Source of the DNA: Candidatus Poribacteria bacterium
Lineage (GTDB): Bacteria > Poribacteria > WGA-4E > WGA-3G
Assembly (NCBI GenBank): GCA_012267415.1
Contig: JAAXGN010000122.1
Span: 62,001 to 126,000, forward strand
DNA length: 64,000 nucleotides
Direction: 5' to 3'
Part shown: one piece after another, positions 35,334 to 45,220 of the stretch
Numbering within the stretch: position 1 is the stretch's first letter
Layout of the letters: every line of letters starts with the position of its first letter
The notes under the pieces: model-generated
What the model was told of the DNA's origin: nothing
The model's input: only the letters and a program-made list of their open reading frames with translations
Databases searched by the model: none
Translations under genes and position numbers: made by a program

Positions 35334-37145
35334 TCAATGTCTAACTGTGGTTTGGGTTGTAATCTGGTCTTTTTTCTCACTATCACTTCCCGATGTGGCT
35401 ATGACTTTAACCTTATAATCACCGGCAGCTACAAGGGCAGTTGCGGGGATCGTCAATGTCACTTTTGAAGAAGCACCAGGAACAAGCGATACAGATTCCT
35501 GACTGAGTGTCGCGTTTACATCACCTGATGTTGCCAATTTTATTGTGTCTTTTGCAGTGCCGGTGTTTATCACTGTAAGAGTATACGCAATATCTGCACT
35601 TGGATTGCTCATTTCAGGTGTCAAATTGTATACACATCCTAAAGCAACACCATAGACAGGTGTAGTCGTTGGAACTCTATAGACAGGGAATACCTCAGCA
35701 TCCACGCCAACATGCATTGCCCAGGGACCATTCCGCTCACTCACCTTCACAAGCAGGAGATTATCACCTTTTTTCAGGTTAACTGGAAAAACATCACTGT
35801 TTTTCTTATAAACACGATTTGTTGCGTTACTAAAAACAACCTCACCGTTAAGCCAAACTTTGATAGAATCGTCACTCCCAACTCTCATCATGACATTGGA
35901 TTGATCTGTTTTGGATACAAGTGTCGTGAGCGCATAAGACGTAAAATCGTTGAGATCGGGGTTTTCTGTCATCCCTTTTTTTACGAGCATCGTGTTGATA
36001 TTTCCATTTGAAGGAATTCTACCGAGTGCCCACTTATACTTTCCAACGGTATCTCCTTTATTTGCCCCGTATTTAGATAAAGTTTCTTCGTTAATTGTAT
36101 GTGCGCTGGCAACTGCCAAAGAATCGATATGCGTTGAATCCTTGCCACCTTGATTCTCTTTCGTTGGTGTAATCATCCAGAGCCATGGTCCCCGAATGTC
36201 GTTATAGTGTTTATCTGGCACATCAGTGACATTACCAGAAATGTCTATTATCAGATTCGGTTTCATATTGCTAAATGAATACAAACCTAACTTCCTGGCA
36301 TTTCCATTGAGATCAATGACTGCGACATTGGTTCCTTTACCCTTTACTGTTGATGTATCTAATTGAACGATCGCCTGCTTGCCGGATATAGACTGACAAC
36401 TATGCATAAGTCGGTTGGCGTGTCGAAATCTAACAAGATAGAGTCCATCAGGATCCGTAATCTTGAAGAAGATATGCATCTTATTGGGTGGATAGGCTAT
36501 AGCAGATGGTAGCATCTCAACCTTTACCCTTCGTTCTTGTTTACGAATTCTACCGCCGTTGAAATAGGGATTGAGATTCAACCATGCTGCTGCACATTTC
36601 CCATAAGACATTCTGGTTCTACCATCAACGAGAGCGTGGGGTAATCCGAAAGCGTGTCCGAGCTCATGCGCAGCGAGGTACCAATTTCCCGATGTTGGGA
36701 CCAGTATACGTTCTCCTGCATAAGTTACACCTTTATAACCCTGTATTCTCTGATGACCATGGTCAAGTACAATAAATAAGATCGTACTTGGCGTTTGAAT
36801 CCTACTTGCACATTCATTAAACACACTGTACGGTTTTTGATGATATTGTATACCATCTTTTTTTCCTGTTATGTGGTGCACCACTATATCTCCGTTTGTA
36901 TCGGTTTCCATTCTAAAAGTTTTTCTCTCATACCCATACTTTTCCATCTCATCGCCGTAAAACTTCTGTGCCTCCTTCAGTACTTTTCTGATCTTAGTAT
37001 CTATGTCCTTCTGAGGTTTCCGGTCTCTTGAAACAAAATAGACAAGTTTTACTATATATTTTTCCGGTGTAACTTCCTGTGCAAAACAGGGTAGCAAAAA
37101 AGTCAAGAATGCAATTATCGTAACAAACAAATTTATGAATTTCAT
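35334..37145 (-). CDS. Secreted metzincin-type zinc metalloprotease
   Basis: A 603-residue secreted protease. A signal peptide (1-22, LLPCFAQE) precedes a catalytic domain with the complete zinc motif AAHELGHAFGLPH near residue 165 and a Met-turn candidate TRMSYG shortly after, as in the metzincins. Downstream lie an NPCBM-like or glycoside-binding segment (SIKVWLNGEVVFSNATNRVY) and a C-terminal NEW3/CARDB-like beta-sandwich (LTVINTGTAKDTIKLATSGD; LVPGASSKVTLTIP). I chose ATG 37145 with GAGG seven bases upstream over the ATG at 37157. It likely degrades extracellular protein or host matrix. The NEW3-like module also recurs in the protein at 45220-47504. It lacks the shared C-terminal W-x-x-L-K motif. 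Confidence 0.83.
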   Translation of the reverse strand: MKFINLFVTIIAFLTFLLPCFAQEVTPEKYIVKLVYFVSRDRKPQKDIDTKIRKVLKEAQKFYGDEMEKYGYERKTFRMETDTNGDIVVHHITGKKDGIQYHQKPYSVFNECASRIQTPSTILFIVLDHGHQRIQGYKGVTYAGERILVPTSGNWYLAAHELGHAFGLPHALVDGRTRMSYGKCAAAWLNLNPYFNGGRIRKQERRVKVEMLPSAIAYPPNKMHIFFKITDPDGLYLVRFRHANRLMHSCQSISGKQAIVQLDTSTVKGKGTNVAVIDLNGNARKLGLYSFSNMKPNLIIDISGNVTDVPDKHYNDIRGPWLWMITPTKENQGGKDSTHIDSLAVASAHTINEETLSKYGANKGDTVGKYKWALGRIPSNGNINTMLVKKGMTENPDLNDFTSYALTTLVSKTDQSNVMMRVGSDDSIKVWLNGEVVFSNATNRVYKKNSDVFPVNLKKGDNLLLVKVSERNGPWAMHVGVDAEVFPVYRVPTTTPVYGVALGCVYNLTPEMSNPSADIAYTLTVINTGTAKDTIKLATSGDVNATLSQESVSLVPGASSKVTLTIPATALVAAGDYKVKVIATSGSDSEKKDQITTQTTVRH

Positions 37146-37184
37146 AATGGTCCTCATGTTTTATTAGTAGAGGGTCTACTCTTA

Positions 37185-37280
37185 CATTGTAGGTGCGATT
37201 TCCTAATCGCACCGGATTAGTCCTAACCCCCATATAAGGTTTTCGCTCAGGATTCGGTGCGATAAGGATATCGCACCTAC
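37185..37280. repeat. Family B palindrome pair (BIME-like)
   Basis: Two family B palindromes in opposite orientation (about 37187-37212, GTAGGTGCGATTTCCTAATC type, and 37254-37280) separated by CCATATAAGGTTTTCGCTCA. The same composite (palindrome, spacer, inverted palindrome) recurs at about 40648-40769 and 41474-41570. It lies between the metalloprotease start and the WD40 gene end. Confidence 0.8.
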
Positions 37281-37315
37281 CGGCCTGGGTACATCACTAA
37301 ATTGATACCTGCGAT

Positions 37316-39181
37316 TCAGTCCCATAGAATCACTGTCCCATCTAAACTTCCACTGCCAATGGTGCTGCCATCAGGACTAAAGGATACACTCTTGACCCAA
37401 GACGTATGTCCCGATAAAGTGCGGATAAGTTCACCTGTCTTCACATTCCAAAGTCGAAGGGTATTGTCATTACCCCCACTTACGAGGGTGCTACCATCAG
37501 GACTAAAAGATACACAAAAAACGTCATCCCTATGTCCCCAAAGTGTCCGTAGATGCTCTCCTGTTTTCACATGCCAGAGTCGGATAGTGTTGTCCGCACT
37601 CCCACTCGCGAGGATGCTACCATCAGGACTTATAGATACACTGAACACCTGATCCTTATGTTCTTTAAGTGTGCGGATATGTCTCCCAGTTTTCACATTC
37701 CAGAGTCGGATAGTGCTGTCCCAACCCCCACTTACGAGGGTGCTACCATCAGAACTAATAGATACACTATAGACATCAGCCGCATATCCCTCAAGTGTCC
37801 GTAGATGCTTTCCCGTGTTCACCTGCCAGAGTCGGATGGTGTCGTCCGCACTCCCACTCACGAGGATGCTACCATCAGGACTAAAAGATATACACCAGAC
37901 CGCATTTGTATGTCCTTTAAGAGTGCGGATATGTTTGCCAGTATTTGCATTCCATAGACGTATCGTGCTGTCCCAACCTCCACTTGCCAGTGTCTTACCA
38001 TCAGGACTAAAAGATATACATCGGATATGATCCGTGTGTCCTTCAAGGGTGCGGATATGTGTGCCAGTGTCCACATGCCAAAGATGGATGTTGTTGTCAT
38101 TACCTACACTTGCGAGAGTGCTACCATCAACACTAAAGGACATACTCGTGACCCGATTTGTATGTCCGTCAAGTGTGCGGATATGTGTGCCAGTGTTTGC
38201 ATTCCATAGACGTATCGTGCTGTCCCAGCTCCCACTCACGAGTGTCTTACCATCAGGACTAAAAGATATACATCGGACCCGATCCGTATGTCCCTCAAAG
38301 GTGCGGATAAGATCACCCGTGATTACTTGCCATAACCGAATGATGGAGGCAGAACTTCCACTGGCAAGGGTTCTTAAATCAGGACTAAAAGATACACCGG
38401 AGATCTCCTCTCTATCTCCCCGAAGGGTTTTATGTACCCAAATGGTGCGGATAAGATCACCCGTGTTCACTTGCCATAATCGGATAGTACTATCCGCACT
38501 CCCACTTGAGAGGATGCTGCCATCAGGACTAAAGGATACGCTCGGTACTGTATTCGTATGGCCCCGAAGGGTACGGATAAGATCACCCGTGTTCACTTGC
38601 CATAATCGGATAGTATTGTCCCAACTCCCACTTGCAAGTGTGCTGCTATCAGGACTAAAGGATACACTCAATACTGCCTTGGTATGTCCCTGAAGAGTGT
38701 GAATAAGATCACCCGTGATCACACTCCATAGCCGGATGGTGTCGTCATTACCTCCACTTGCGAGCATGCTACCATCAGGACTAAAAGATACACTCAGTAC
38801 AGCATGTCTATGTCCCCTAAGGGTATAGAGAAGCATTCCCGTGTCCACTTTCCATAGTCGGACAGTATTGTCACTACCCCCACTTGCGCGCATGCTACCA
38901 TCAGGACTAAAAGATATGGTGGAGACTAAACCCGTATGTCCAGTGAATAGATTCAATTCTTCAGCTGTCTGTGCATCATAAATCCATACGCCGATACTAC
39001 TCGCCACTGCCAATTTGGTTCCGTCTGGTGAATACTTAATCTCACGGATATCACCTTTTCCGAACCGTGCTTTCGCGCCTTCTGGTAAACTCCATTTTGA
39101 TAAGTCTTGGGCAAGGATGCTCGTTGTAAAGGTGAGTGTCAGACAGAATGTTATCATTATTGAAAATAATTTGCTTTTCAT
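37316..39181 (-). CDS. Secreted WD40-repeat protein (two beta-propellers)
   Basis: A 621-residue protein with a signal peptide (1-24, TTSILAQD) and about fourteen WD40 repeats that fill the rest of the chain. Each repeat follows the pattern GHT-x-x-V-x-S-V-S-F-S-P-D-G-S-x-L-A-S-G-x-x-D-x-T-I-R-L-W. Fourteen repeats would form two seven-bladed propellers, a protein interaction platform. Repeats 6, 8 and 10 share a GGWDST/GSWDST variant and are similar at DNA level, consistent with recent duplication. AGGAG lies before the ATG. Being secreted, its partner is periplasmic or external; no catalytic domain is present. MITE-1 copy 3 lies just upstream of its start. Confidence 0.92.
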   Translation of the reverse strand: MKSKLFSIMITFCLTLTFTTSILAQDLSKWSLPEGAKARFGKGDIREIKYSPDGTKLAVASSIGVWIYDAQTAEELNLFTGHTGLVSTISFSPDGSMRASGGSDNTVRLWKVDTGMLLYTLRGHRHAVLSVSFSPDGSMLASGGNDDTIRLWSVITGDLIHTLQGHTKAVLSVSFSPDSSTLASGSWDNTIRLWQVNTGDLIRTLRGHTNTVPSVSFSPDGSILSSGSADSTIRLWQVNTGDLIRTIWVHKTLRGDREEISGVSFSPDLRTLASGSSASIIRLWQVITGDLIRTFEGHTDRVRCISFSPDGKTLVSGSWDSTIRLWNANTGTHIRTLDGHTNRVTSMSFSVDGSTLASVGNDNNIHLWHVDTGTHIRTLEGHTDHIRCISFSPDGKTLASGGWDSTIRLWNANTGKHIRTLKGHTNAVWCISFSPDGSILVSGSADDTIRLWQVNTGKHLRTLEGYAADVYSVSISSDGSTLVSGGWDSTIRLWNVKTGRHIRTLKEHKDQVFSVSISPDGSILASGSADNTIRLWHVKTGEHLRTLWGHRDDVFCVSFSPDGSTLVSGGNDNTLRLWNVKTGELIRTLSGHTSWVKSVSFSPDGSTIGSGSLDGTVILWD

Positions 39182-39199
39182 GAAAATGAACTCCTTTTA

Positions 39200-39338
39200 T
39201 TGTAGTGAACTTCAGAATTAATGCTAGTTAAAATAATGACAGGCTCCACAACGGGCGAGGTGACCTCGCCCCTACGTTGGGTGGTTTTCGTCATCGTTGT
39301 ATAGGGTAAAATGTCTCATTGATTATTAACTTTACTAT
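39200..39338. repeat. MITE-1 copy 3 with family A palindrome
   Basis: Left end TTGTAGTGAACTTCAGAATT, palindrome at about 39252-39275, right end complementary to TAGTAAAGTTAATAATCAAT. The centre (TTCGTCATCG, GGGTAAAATGTCTCATTGAT) matches copy 2 closely. It lies between the WD40 gene start and the end of the metallopeptidase lipoprotein gene, 9 bp from the latter's stop codon. Confidence 0.75.
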
Positions 39339-39346
39339 CATAATCA

Positions 39347-40480
39347 TTAATCATCTGTTTCATTAATCAGGCTTTTCAACTTCAAACCTTCGTAAGGTAC
39401 CCCACCTGTGCTGTACAAGTTTATCACTTTGTCAATAAATTCATATTTAGCAAGTGAACATGAACGAAGTTTATCTGGTCGTAACAGATAATATGCAACA
39501 CTTTCCGACCAATCCTCATTGGGATTCTTTGAACCAGCATAAGTTGTAACGAATTCTTTTCTACTTCTGTTATTTGACCATCCGAACCTATTATTGGAGT
39601 CTTTACGCCAGCCGCCAATTTTTGCCCATTCTGCTCTGAGATCCCAGTTAAGTGTATACTCCCATAAAAAATGCGCTTTTTCATGAAGGATGATACGGTG
39701 AAACTCCTGCCGATTCTTCAAGTGGAAAATAAACCCAGCATACTCAACACAAAATTCACCAATCCATGCTGAACCTGCATACTTTGTTTGTTGGTTAATA
39801 AGGAGATATTTTAACCGCCTTCCTAAATTATGTAATCCTTTGGGGAACTTTTCATATACTGACATTAGCATCATTAGTTGTTCGTTTGAGGATTCCGAGA
39901 CACGTGCTTCCCTGCCATATCTACGTAGTACCTGTCCTATCCTTTCGGCTTCAGGTGTCCCTGTCCGAATTATACTCAGACCGTACATCTCTTTTAGCAC
40001 GAGTTCTATCATAAATCTGTCTGTTCCATCCTTCAGTATGCGTCTTACTTCGGGAATATCCGTCCAATTCTCAGTTACAAATTGTGCAATAATTCGAAAA
40101 AGACGTTTGTTCAACAACGGTTCCTCTTGCGATTTTTCTACTTCAGACACTTCAGAAAAGAAAACATCACGACTCAGTGTAACGTGCTTCACATCATTTA
40201 CAGATTCAATCTGAACATCATCTTGTAATTCTTTATTCGTTATCTGCCACACAGAAGGGGCCAAATTGTGGTCTGGGTCTTCAGATTGTTGATATATGGA
40301 GTCAAAGGTCTCTAAAAGCGAGTCTGCTTCTTTTGCCATCCAGCCAGCGCGTAGACTGATACCATATTTTTCTTTCAACTGTGAGGTAGTGACTTTATCC
40401 GGTTCCGGTAAAAAAAATAGATAGCAACCTGATTGTAATATTAGAATAGTTAGCAATAGTGTGTTTTTAATTACTTGCAT
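39347..40480 (-). CDS. Lipoprotein with HExxH putative zinc peptidase domain
   Basis: A 377-residue protein with a lipoprotein signal: LTILILQSGCY places the acylated Cys at about residue 19. In the C-terminal half, RIILHEKAHFLWEY is an H-E-x-x-H zinc motif, and 50-60 residues later EDWSESVAYYL offers the third ligand (Glu), a spacing seen in gluzincin-like and anthrax lethal factor-like peptidases. The N-terminal half has no recognised domain. Anchoring is likely to the inner leaflet of the outer membrane. GGAGG precedes the start by ten bases. It is close to, but not operonic with, the WD40 gene, from which MITE-1 copy 3 separates it. Confidence 0.7.
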   Translation of the reverse strand: MQVIKNTLLLTILILQSGCYLFFLPEPDKVTTSQLKEKYGISLRAGWMAKEADSLLETFDSIYQQSEDPDHNLAPSVWQITNKELQDDVQIESVNDVKHVTLSRDVFFSEVSEVEKSQEEPLLNKRLFRIIAQFVTENWTDIPEVRRILKDGTDRFMIELVLKEMYGLSIIRTGTPEAERIGQVLRRYGREARVSESSNEQLMMLMSVYEKFPKGLHNLGRRLKYLLINQQTKYAGSAWIGEFCVEYAGFIFHLKNRQEFHRIILHEKAHFLWEYTLNWDLRAEWAKIGGWRKDSNNRFGWSNNRSRKEFVTTYAGSKNPNEDWSESVAYYLLRPDKLRSCSLAKYEFIDKVINLYSTGGVPYEGLKLKSLINETDD

Positions 40481-40495
40481 GATTTTGAACCTCCA

Positions 40496-40888
40496 ATGAA
40501 GATTAATTTAATAGTCATGTAATTCTGATTTCCCTAGGCCGGTAGGTGCGATATCCTAATCGCACTGGACCCAACCCGTAACCGCCCCCCATTTTTGTAG
40601 GTGCGATTTCCCAATCGCACGGATTTTTCCAATCTCGCCCCCCATTCTGGTAGGTGCGATTTCCTTATCAATGCAGAATACCAAACGCGTATTCTGCCGA
40701 ATTGACCCAACCCAGTTCCATATAAGGTTTTCGCTCAGGGTTCGGTGCGATAAGGATATCGCACCTACCGCCCTGGGAACCCCATCTGGTGCGATAAGGA
40801 TATCGCACCTACCAACCTGGGAACATCTGGTGCGATAAGAATATCGCACCTACCGACCTGATGCGATAAGGATTTCACACCCACCGGA
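40496..40888. repeat. Family B palindrome cluster 3' of RAYT-2
   Basis: The 429-bp gap 40481-40909 holds no gene. It contains about seven family B palindromes (near 40541, 40596, 40648, 40743, 40788, 40829, 40860), of form GGTGCGAT-A/T-stem-ATCGCACC. The first three are in one orientation and the last four inverted, so the group has a large-scale inverted layout. A MITE-2-like end (ATGAAGATTAATTTAATAGT) occurs at about 40496. Confidence 0.85.
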
Positions 40889-40909
40889 TGGGAGGATTCC
40901 CATTTCTAA

Positions 40910-41380
40910 TTATACCATTTCATATATGCATTGCCAAAACGGATAATCTCCTGGATTTTTTACTAAACCTTCTCTAACAGGATTCATATAACAATACCGG
41001 ATAATTCTGTTTAATGTCGGCACATTACGAATGCCCCAATCGCTGTACCCTTTTTGCCATAGAGAACCTTCTCTGGATAGGTGTTGATTGATTTTACGCG
41101 CACTAAACAGTTTCATAGATTGCACAACCTTGGAAAGCACGTGATTTTTTTCAAGTTTTATGACCGAATGGACATGGTCTGGCATCACCATAATACATAT
41201 CCATTCAAGTCGTTTGTCTGTTTGTAACCAGTCGAATGTATTGAAAATAATAGATGAAACTTCTTTGTTAGCAAGAATCTTTTGTCTTTTGTGTGTGCAA
41301 AAGATTATGTGATAATATGTGTTTTGTAGTGAAACTCTTCCTTTACGAAGGTTAGAACTACGGTATTCATGAGTGTTCAA
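40910..41380 (-). CDS. REP-associated tyrosine transposase (RAYT-2, IS200-like)
   Basis: A 156-residue Y1-HUH transposase different from RAYT-1. TYYHIIFCTHKRQKIL is the first strand, VMPDHVHSVIKL has the H-x-H motif (HVH), and LWQKGYSDWGI carries the catalytic Tyr (WQKGYSDW); YCYMNPVREGLVKNPGDYPF is the typical RAYT/TnpA_REP C-terminus. It is surrounded on both sides by family B palindromes (40541-40880 and 41424-41620), the presumed substrate, and not by family A. No palindrome lies inside the coding sequence. The start has no strong ribosome site. Single-strand transposition of palindromes is inferred from the family. Confidence 0.9.
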   Translation of the reverse strand: MNTHEYRSSNLRKGRVSLQNTYYHIIFCTHKRQKILANKEVSSIIFNTFDWLQTDKRLEWICIMVMPDHVHSVIKLEKNHVLSKVVQSMKLFSARKINQHLSREGSLWQKGYSDWGIRNVPTLNRIIRYCYMNPVREGLVKNPGDYPFWQCIYEMV

Positions 41381-41414
41381 TGTACTCTAATCTCCTATAT
41401 TTACCGAACCGTTG

Positions 41415-41640
41415 AGTCCGACAGTTGCGATTTCCTAATCGCACGGATTTTCCCAGTCTCGACCCCCATTTTGGTAGGTGCGATTTCCTAATCGCACCGA
41501 ATTAACCCCAGCCGGTTCCATATAAGGTTTTCGCTCAGGATCCGGTGCGATAAGGATATCGCACCTACCGGCCCTGGTAACATCTGGTGCGATAAGGATA
41601 TCGCACCTACCGCCCTGGGAACCCCATCCGGTGGGACATT
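41415..41640. repeat. Family B palindrome cluster 5' of RAYT-2
   Basis: The 354-bp gap 41381-41734 holds no gene. Palindromes lie at about 41424, 41474 (forward) and 41542, 41583 (inverted), with a partial one near 41625. The 41474-41570 unit has the same composite layout as 37187-37280, including the CCATATAAGGTTTTCGCTCA spacer. A hairpin GAATAGTGAGAATACTGGCA... follows at 41665-41700 and could be the terminator of the next gene (minus strand). Confidence 0.85.
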
Positions 41641-41664
41641 TACGCTTCTTTGTGTATATAATAG

Positions 41665-41702
41665 AATAGTGAGAATACTGGCAAGGTATTCTCACTATTC
41701 TA
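41665..41702. terminator. Hairpin 3' of the lamin-tail gene
   Basis: The inverted pair AGAATAGTGAGAATAC and GTATTCTCACTATTCT, separated by six bases, lies 30 bp beyond the stop codon at 41735 on the minus strand. On that strand the sequence after the hairpin is AT-rich, which fits an intrinsic terminator. Confidence 0.6.
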
Positions 41703-41734
41703 CGGAATAGGTTATTTTTTCCCTGAAATTAACC

Positions 41735-44700
41735 TCATCGTGAACTTTTCAATTCGCTCCACGTCGTTGTCAGTTTATTCTTGGCAGAAATGTAACCTTT
41801 AAGACGTGATGTGGTAAGCACATTATGCTCACCCGCGAAAGATACATCTTCAATTTGATAGTAATACACAACACCCGCTTTCGCAGTCGAGTCAACCCAT
41901 TTATAGGTGTTACGCTCACCTGTTGTGCCTGCGCCTTGGATCAACACAGTATTGATCTGTTTATACTCTCCATCCTTACGCTGACTCCGTAGGATATTAA
42001 AACCTGCGTTATCAAGTTCGGATTCGGTTGTCCAACGGATAACGACTTCACCGTTTTCAAGTGTTGCACGGAAAAGGGATAAGGATACGGGGAGTTGTAT
42101 ACCTCGCACAAATCCGGGTGTGCTGATGTCCTTGCTCTCTCCATACCAGATTTTTGGAACTCTCTTGAATGCGGTATCCACAGCATGTACCCACGCATAT
42201 TTAGGTGGACGCTCTCTTTTCATTCCTAACGGCAGCACAGCACCTGTCATATCGCCTTCAACATTGCGATTAGGCACGGCAACACGCGGACGTCCGTTTG
42301 CGTCTCTGAGACGTATCAAGGACGTGCGATCCCCTTCTTCCGTTACCGCTGTCGACCAGCCCCAACTATAGGGATCGTCAATACTGATACCTTGACGAAG
42401 ATTCGGTGGGTTACCATCAAGATTGCCAACCTCATCAGATATAGTGCCATCACCATCAACTATCCGGATGTAGAAACCCCCTTCCGCATTCAGAATAGGG
42501 TCTCTCCTACTTGCCATGCTGAATTCATTGCGGAGCTCTGGATATATACTCGCGACTCGTGTATCTGGTAAATGATCTCTATCTGAGGGACGACCCTCAG
42601 ATGCCGCAATAAGCACAACCTGATTCGGTGGAATATAGGCAAATAGGTCCTTTAGGTTAACCGTGATATTCAGGTTACGCTTGTTCTCTATCCATGAACC
42701 TGAATCATGGTTCTCTATAATGAGCTGCCAACCTGTTTGATCTTCACTCTCTTCGCTACTATCCGCGGCAAGGTTAATACCACGCGTTTTAGAAGTATTA
42801 TAGAGTTCAATCCATTGTGTTAACCTATTGTTTGATGTGGTAAGCATCAATTCACTGACAATCAGTTTACCACCATCCAGTTGTGATATTTTCCCTTTTG
42901 CCACGTCATTGGGATAACCGGGAGTGCCGCCGTGCCGATCATTTGCCTCAACACGCCGGTCATAACCGATACCGGTGAAACCGATTTTTGTCCACGCATC
43001 TTTAAGGTAACCTTGCTTACTTCCGTCACGGACCCATACTTTGCCTGCCTCATTCAAGCGATCACCTTGGAGAAAATTAGCATTAGCTTGCGTATTTCCG
43101 TTCAGCGGGAAAACCTTTGTTTCCCAAATTTCACCATCAGATTTACCATCCGATTTCTTTTCATAAGCAGGCGACCCAGATCTTAGATCCCGTCTGATGA
43201 AATTAGCGTGGAGCGCGCCGGGCCCCGCAGCATCCTCAACATGATGTCCAGATAGATAGATATTTCTTTCTGCTGCCCCATCTTCTATCTCTTTTTCTGT
43301 TCTGACATCCCACGGTTTATTTCTACGAAGTATCAGCAACCACGCATCATCATTCGGAATTGCAAGATTGTTATTATCAACGACGAGATATCGTTGTGGA
43401 CCGGCACCGAAAGCTTGATTATTATCATCCTGAGTGATATCAAATCCAACAGATAGCAGCGTTTGCATCGGGTCCCTATTGACTAACAGTAGCACACCGT
43501 GTGCCGCAAGCGTATAATCTGGGAAACGAACGATTTCGGTTTCATTACCGAATCCTGTTGTTTTGGTAAGTACCCAATTTTGAAGGGATTGATCAGTATT
43601 TGAAACATTGCGCAGTTCAATCCAATCTGACCTGTCGTTCGCCAAGTTTCCAATTTCATTGATAATAATCTTGTTCTTTGCCGGGGTATCTCGGTTCGGT
43701 CTGGTCCGTGCGGTTGGCACTCTGGTAGCCTGGTTTGGCTTGCCGGGTGTACCTCGGTAGTTCCGCAGAAATAGGACTGATGCGATACCCCAATGTGCAG
43801 GCTCCCATCCGTTGTCGTAGTTAACACGTTGCATAGATTTGAACTCGCGCCTCGGTGTTGCGCTACTCCCGTGCTGTCCTTTACTATTAATGTTCCAAGT
43901 AAGATCATAAAACGGCACATTGCTCAGCATATCAGTTTCAGGTTCGGGACCGGGGAAAGCATTAGAAGTGGTGAATTTGATGTCAGAAGAATAAGTCGGT
44001 TCTGTACCCGGTGGCGGTGCTGCCTCTACTGGAGCATTAAACGCAATCGGTGAGGTCGTTCTATTGTAAACCTCAATCCACTGTTGCTCGGTGATTCTCG
44101 TAGCATCCCCGACGAAAGTTTCATCTTCAGCCCACATCACTTCGTTGATAACGAGTTGACGTTGGTTACGTTCGTGATCGTCATCATAGGTGTCATCTGC
44201 TGTTTTGCTGCCCAATCTGTTTGTCGAACCACCAGGTTCATTAACGCGTAGGTTGAGTGTTCCAGGTCCTTCGAATAGTGTCCACAGATTCGGCATGCTC
44301 TCATCTGAAACTTCACTCCAGTCAACTTTGGTAATTTCATAAGGTGGACTGTTCGATGGCAATGTTGGAACAGCCGCCGTTTTATCTGCAACGACAATCG
44401 CATAACCTAAACCTGGCACGTAACCTGGATTAGGGGACAAGCTTATCTGTTGGCATAGGAGTGGGTACAGCAAGAATTGGGATTCCAATATAGACTAACG
44501 TGACGGGATCAAGAGCTGTAACCATTACCAATTCATAACCTCGCAAGATAAAATAGGGATATTCTCCATCTGCAATGTTAGTGGTAAGGTCCCCAACCCA
44601 AGTTATGAAGTATGTTTTCGGATCGTTATCTTCACCTTCAGCCAAGGGAACAGAAGGGGTAGGACCAGGTATGCCAGCGGCGAAATTTAGATCATCTGCT

Positions 44701-44900
44701 GTCGGTTTGGGATTGGGTTCAACATTATATGTAAGTTTGACAACAAGCCGTTCGTCAGTTTCAGTAGTAGTTGTATCGTCCGCTGTATACGCACCGGATA
44801 TTGATATTTCAACAGGCTCAGCCAGTGCTGGCATTGCAACGAAGATGAACATCATAATAAGCAGAAAACAAGAGACGGGATTAAAGACTAAACTTTTCAT
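41735..44900 (-). CDS. Secreted lamin-tail domain protein, disrupted by a +1 frameshift
   Basis: One gene in two frames: 44900 to 44430 and then 44488 to 41735. The first part has a signal peptide (MKSLVFNPVSCFLLIMMFIF... then MPALAEP) and a beta-rich domain; the second has at least three lamin-tail-like domains (QLVINEVMWAED, IIINEIGNLANDRSDWIEL, LIVSELMLTTSNNRLTQWIE) and a C-terminal FN3-like module (WTTESELDNAGFNILRS). Where the frames meet, CTT GTC CCC TAA stands for an expected CTT GTC CCT AAT (L-V-P-N), so a single extra base in a C4 run (44433-44436) produces the shift. The frame resumes cleanly. It ends with the KLTTTWSELKSSR motif shared with two other secreted proteins. About 1050 residues in the restored form. 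Confidence 0.8.
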
Positions 44901-45061
44901 TTTATACTCCTTTAGTATAGTTGAATTTGGGTGTCGGGTTGCGCTTTACTCTCCCTAACCCACGAATTATATTTGCATGTCTGTAGGAGGGAACTCCGAT
45001 TCCCGACTACACACAGGGTCGAGATGCGGAAACCGCTTCAACAGAATATGGACATACTATT

Positions 45062-45220
45062 ATCACCCAAGTTGCTACCTATGTAGCACAATCTGCCAGA
45101 TTGTGCCATTAGGGGACGCAAACTGGCAGTTTACGCTACTAATATCGGCTAATTATCAGCATGTTTTCATTAAAGACGGTGTTGCCATGTCTAAAACTTA
45201 TAGGTAGCAACTTAGGTTAT
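45062..45220. repeat. MITE-3, short TIR element between two lamin-tail genes
   Basis: The 319-bp gap 44901-45219 has no gene. A ~159-bp element is bounded by inverted ends: AAGTTGCTACCTAT on the left (45069) and ATAGGTAGCAACTT on the right (45199-45212). Inside are two palindromes (GCACAATCTGCCAGATTGTG and ACGCAAACTGGCAGTTTACG) related to family C. The right end abuts the stop codon of the lamin-tail gene at 45220. Confidence 0.65.

Noticed and set aside
38034-38693. Long plus-strand ORF (219 codons) inside the WD40 gene
   Set aside because: It is the antisense of repeated WD40 DNA; the repeats keep the opposite frame open. No ribosome site or domain.
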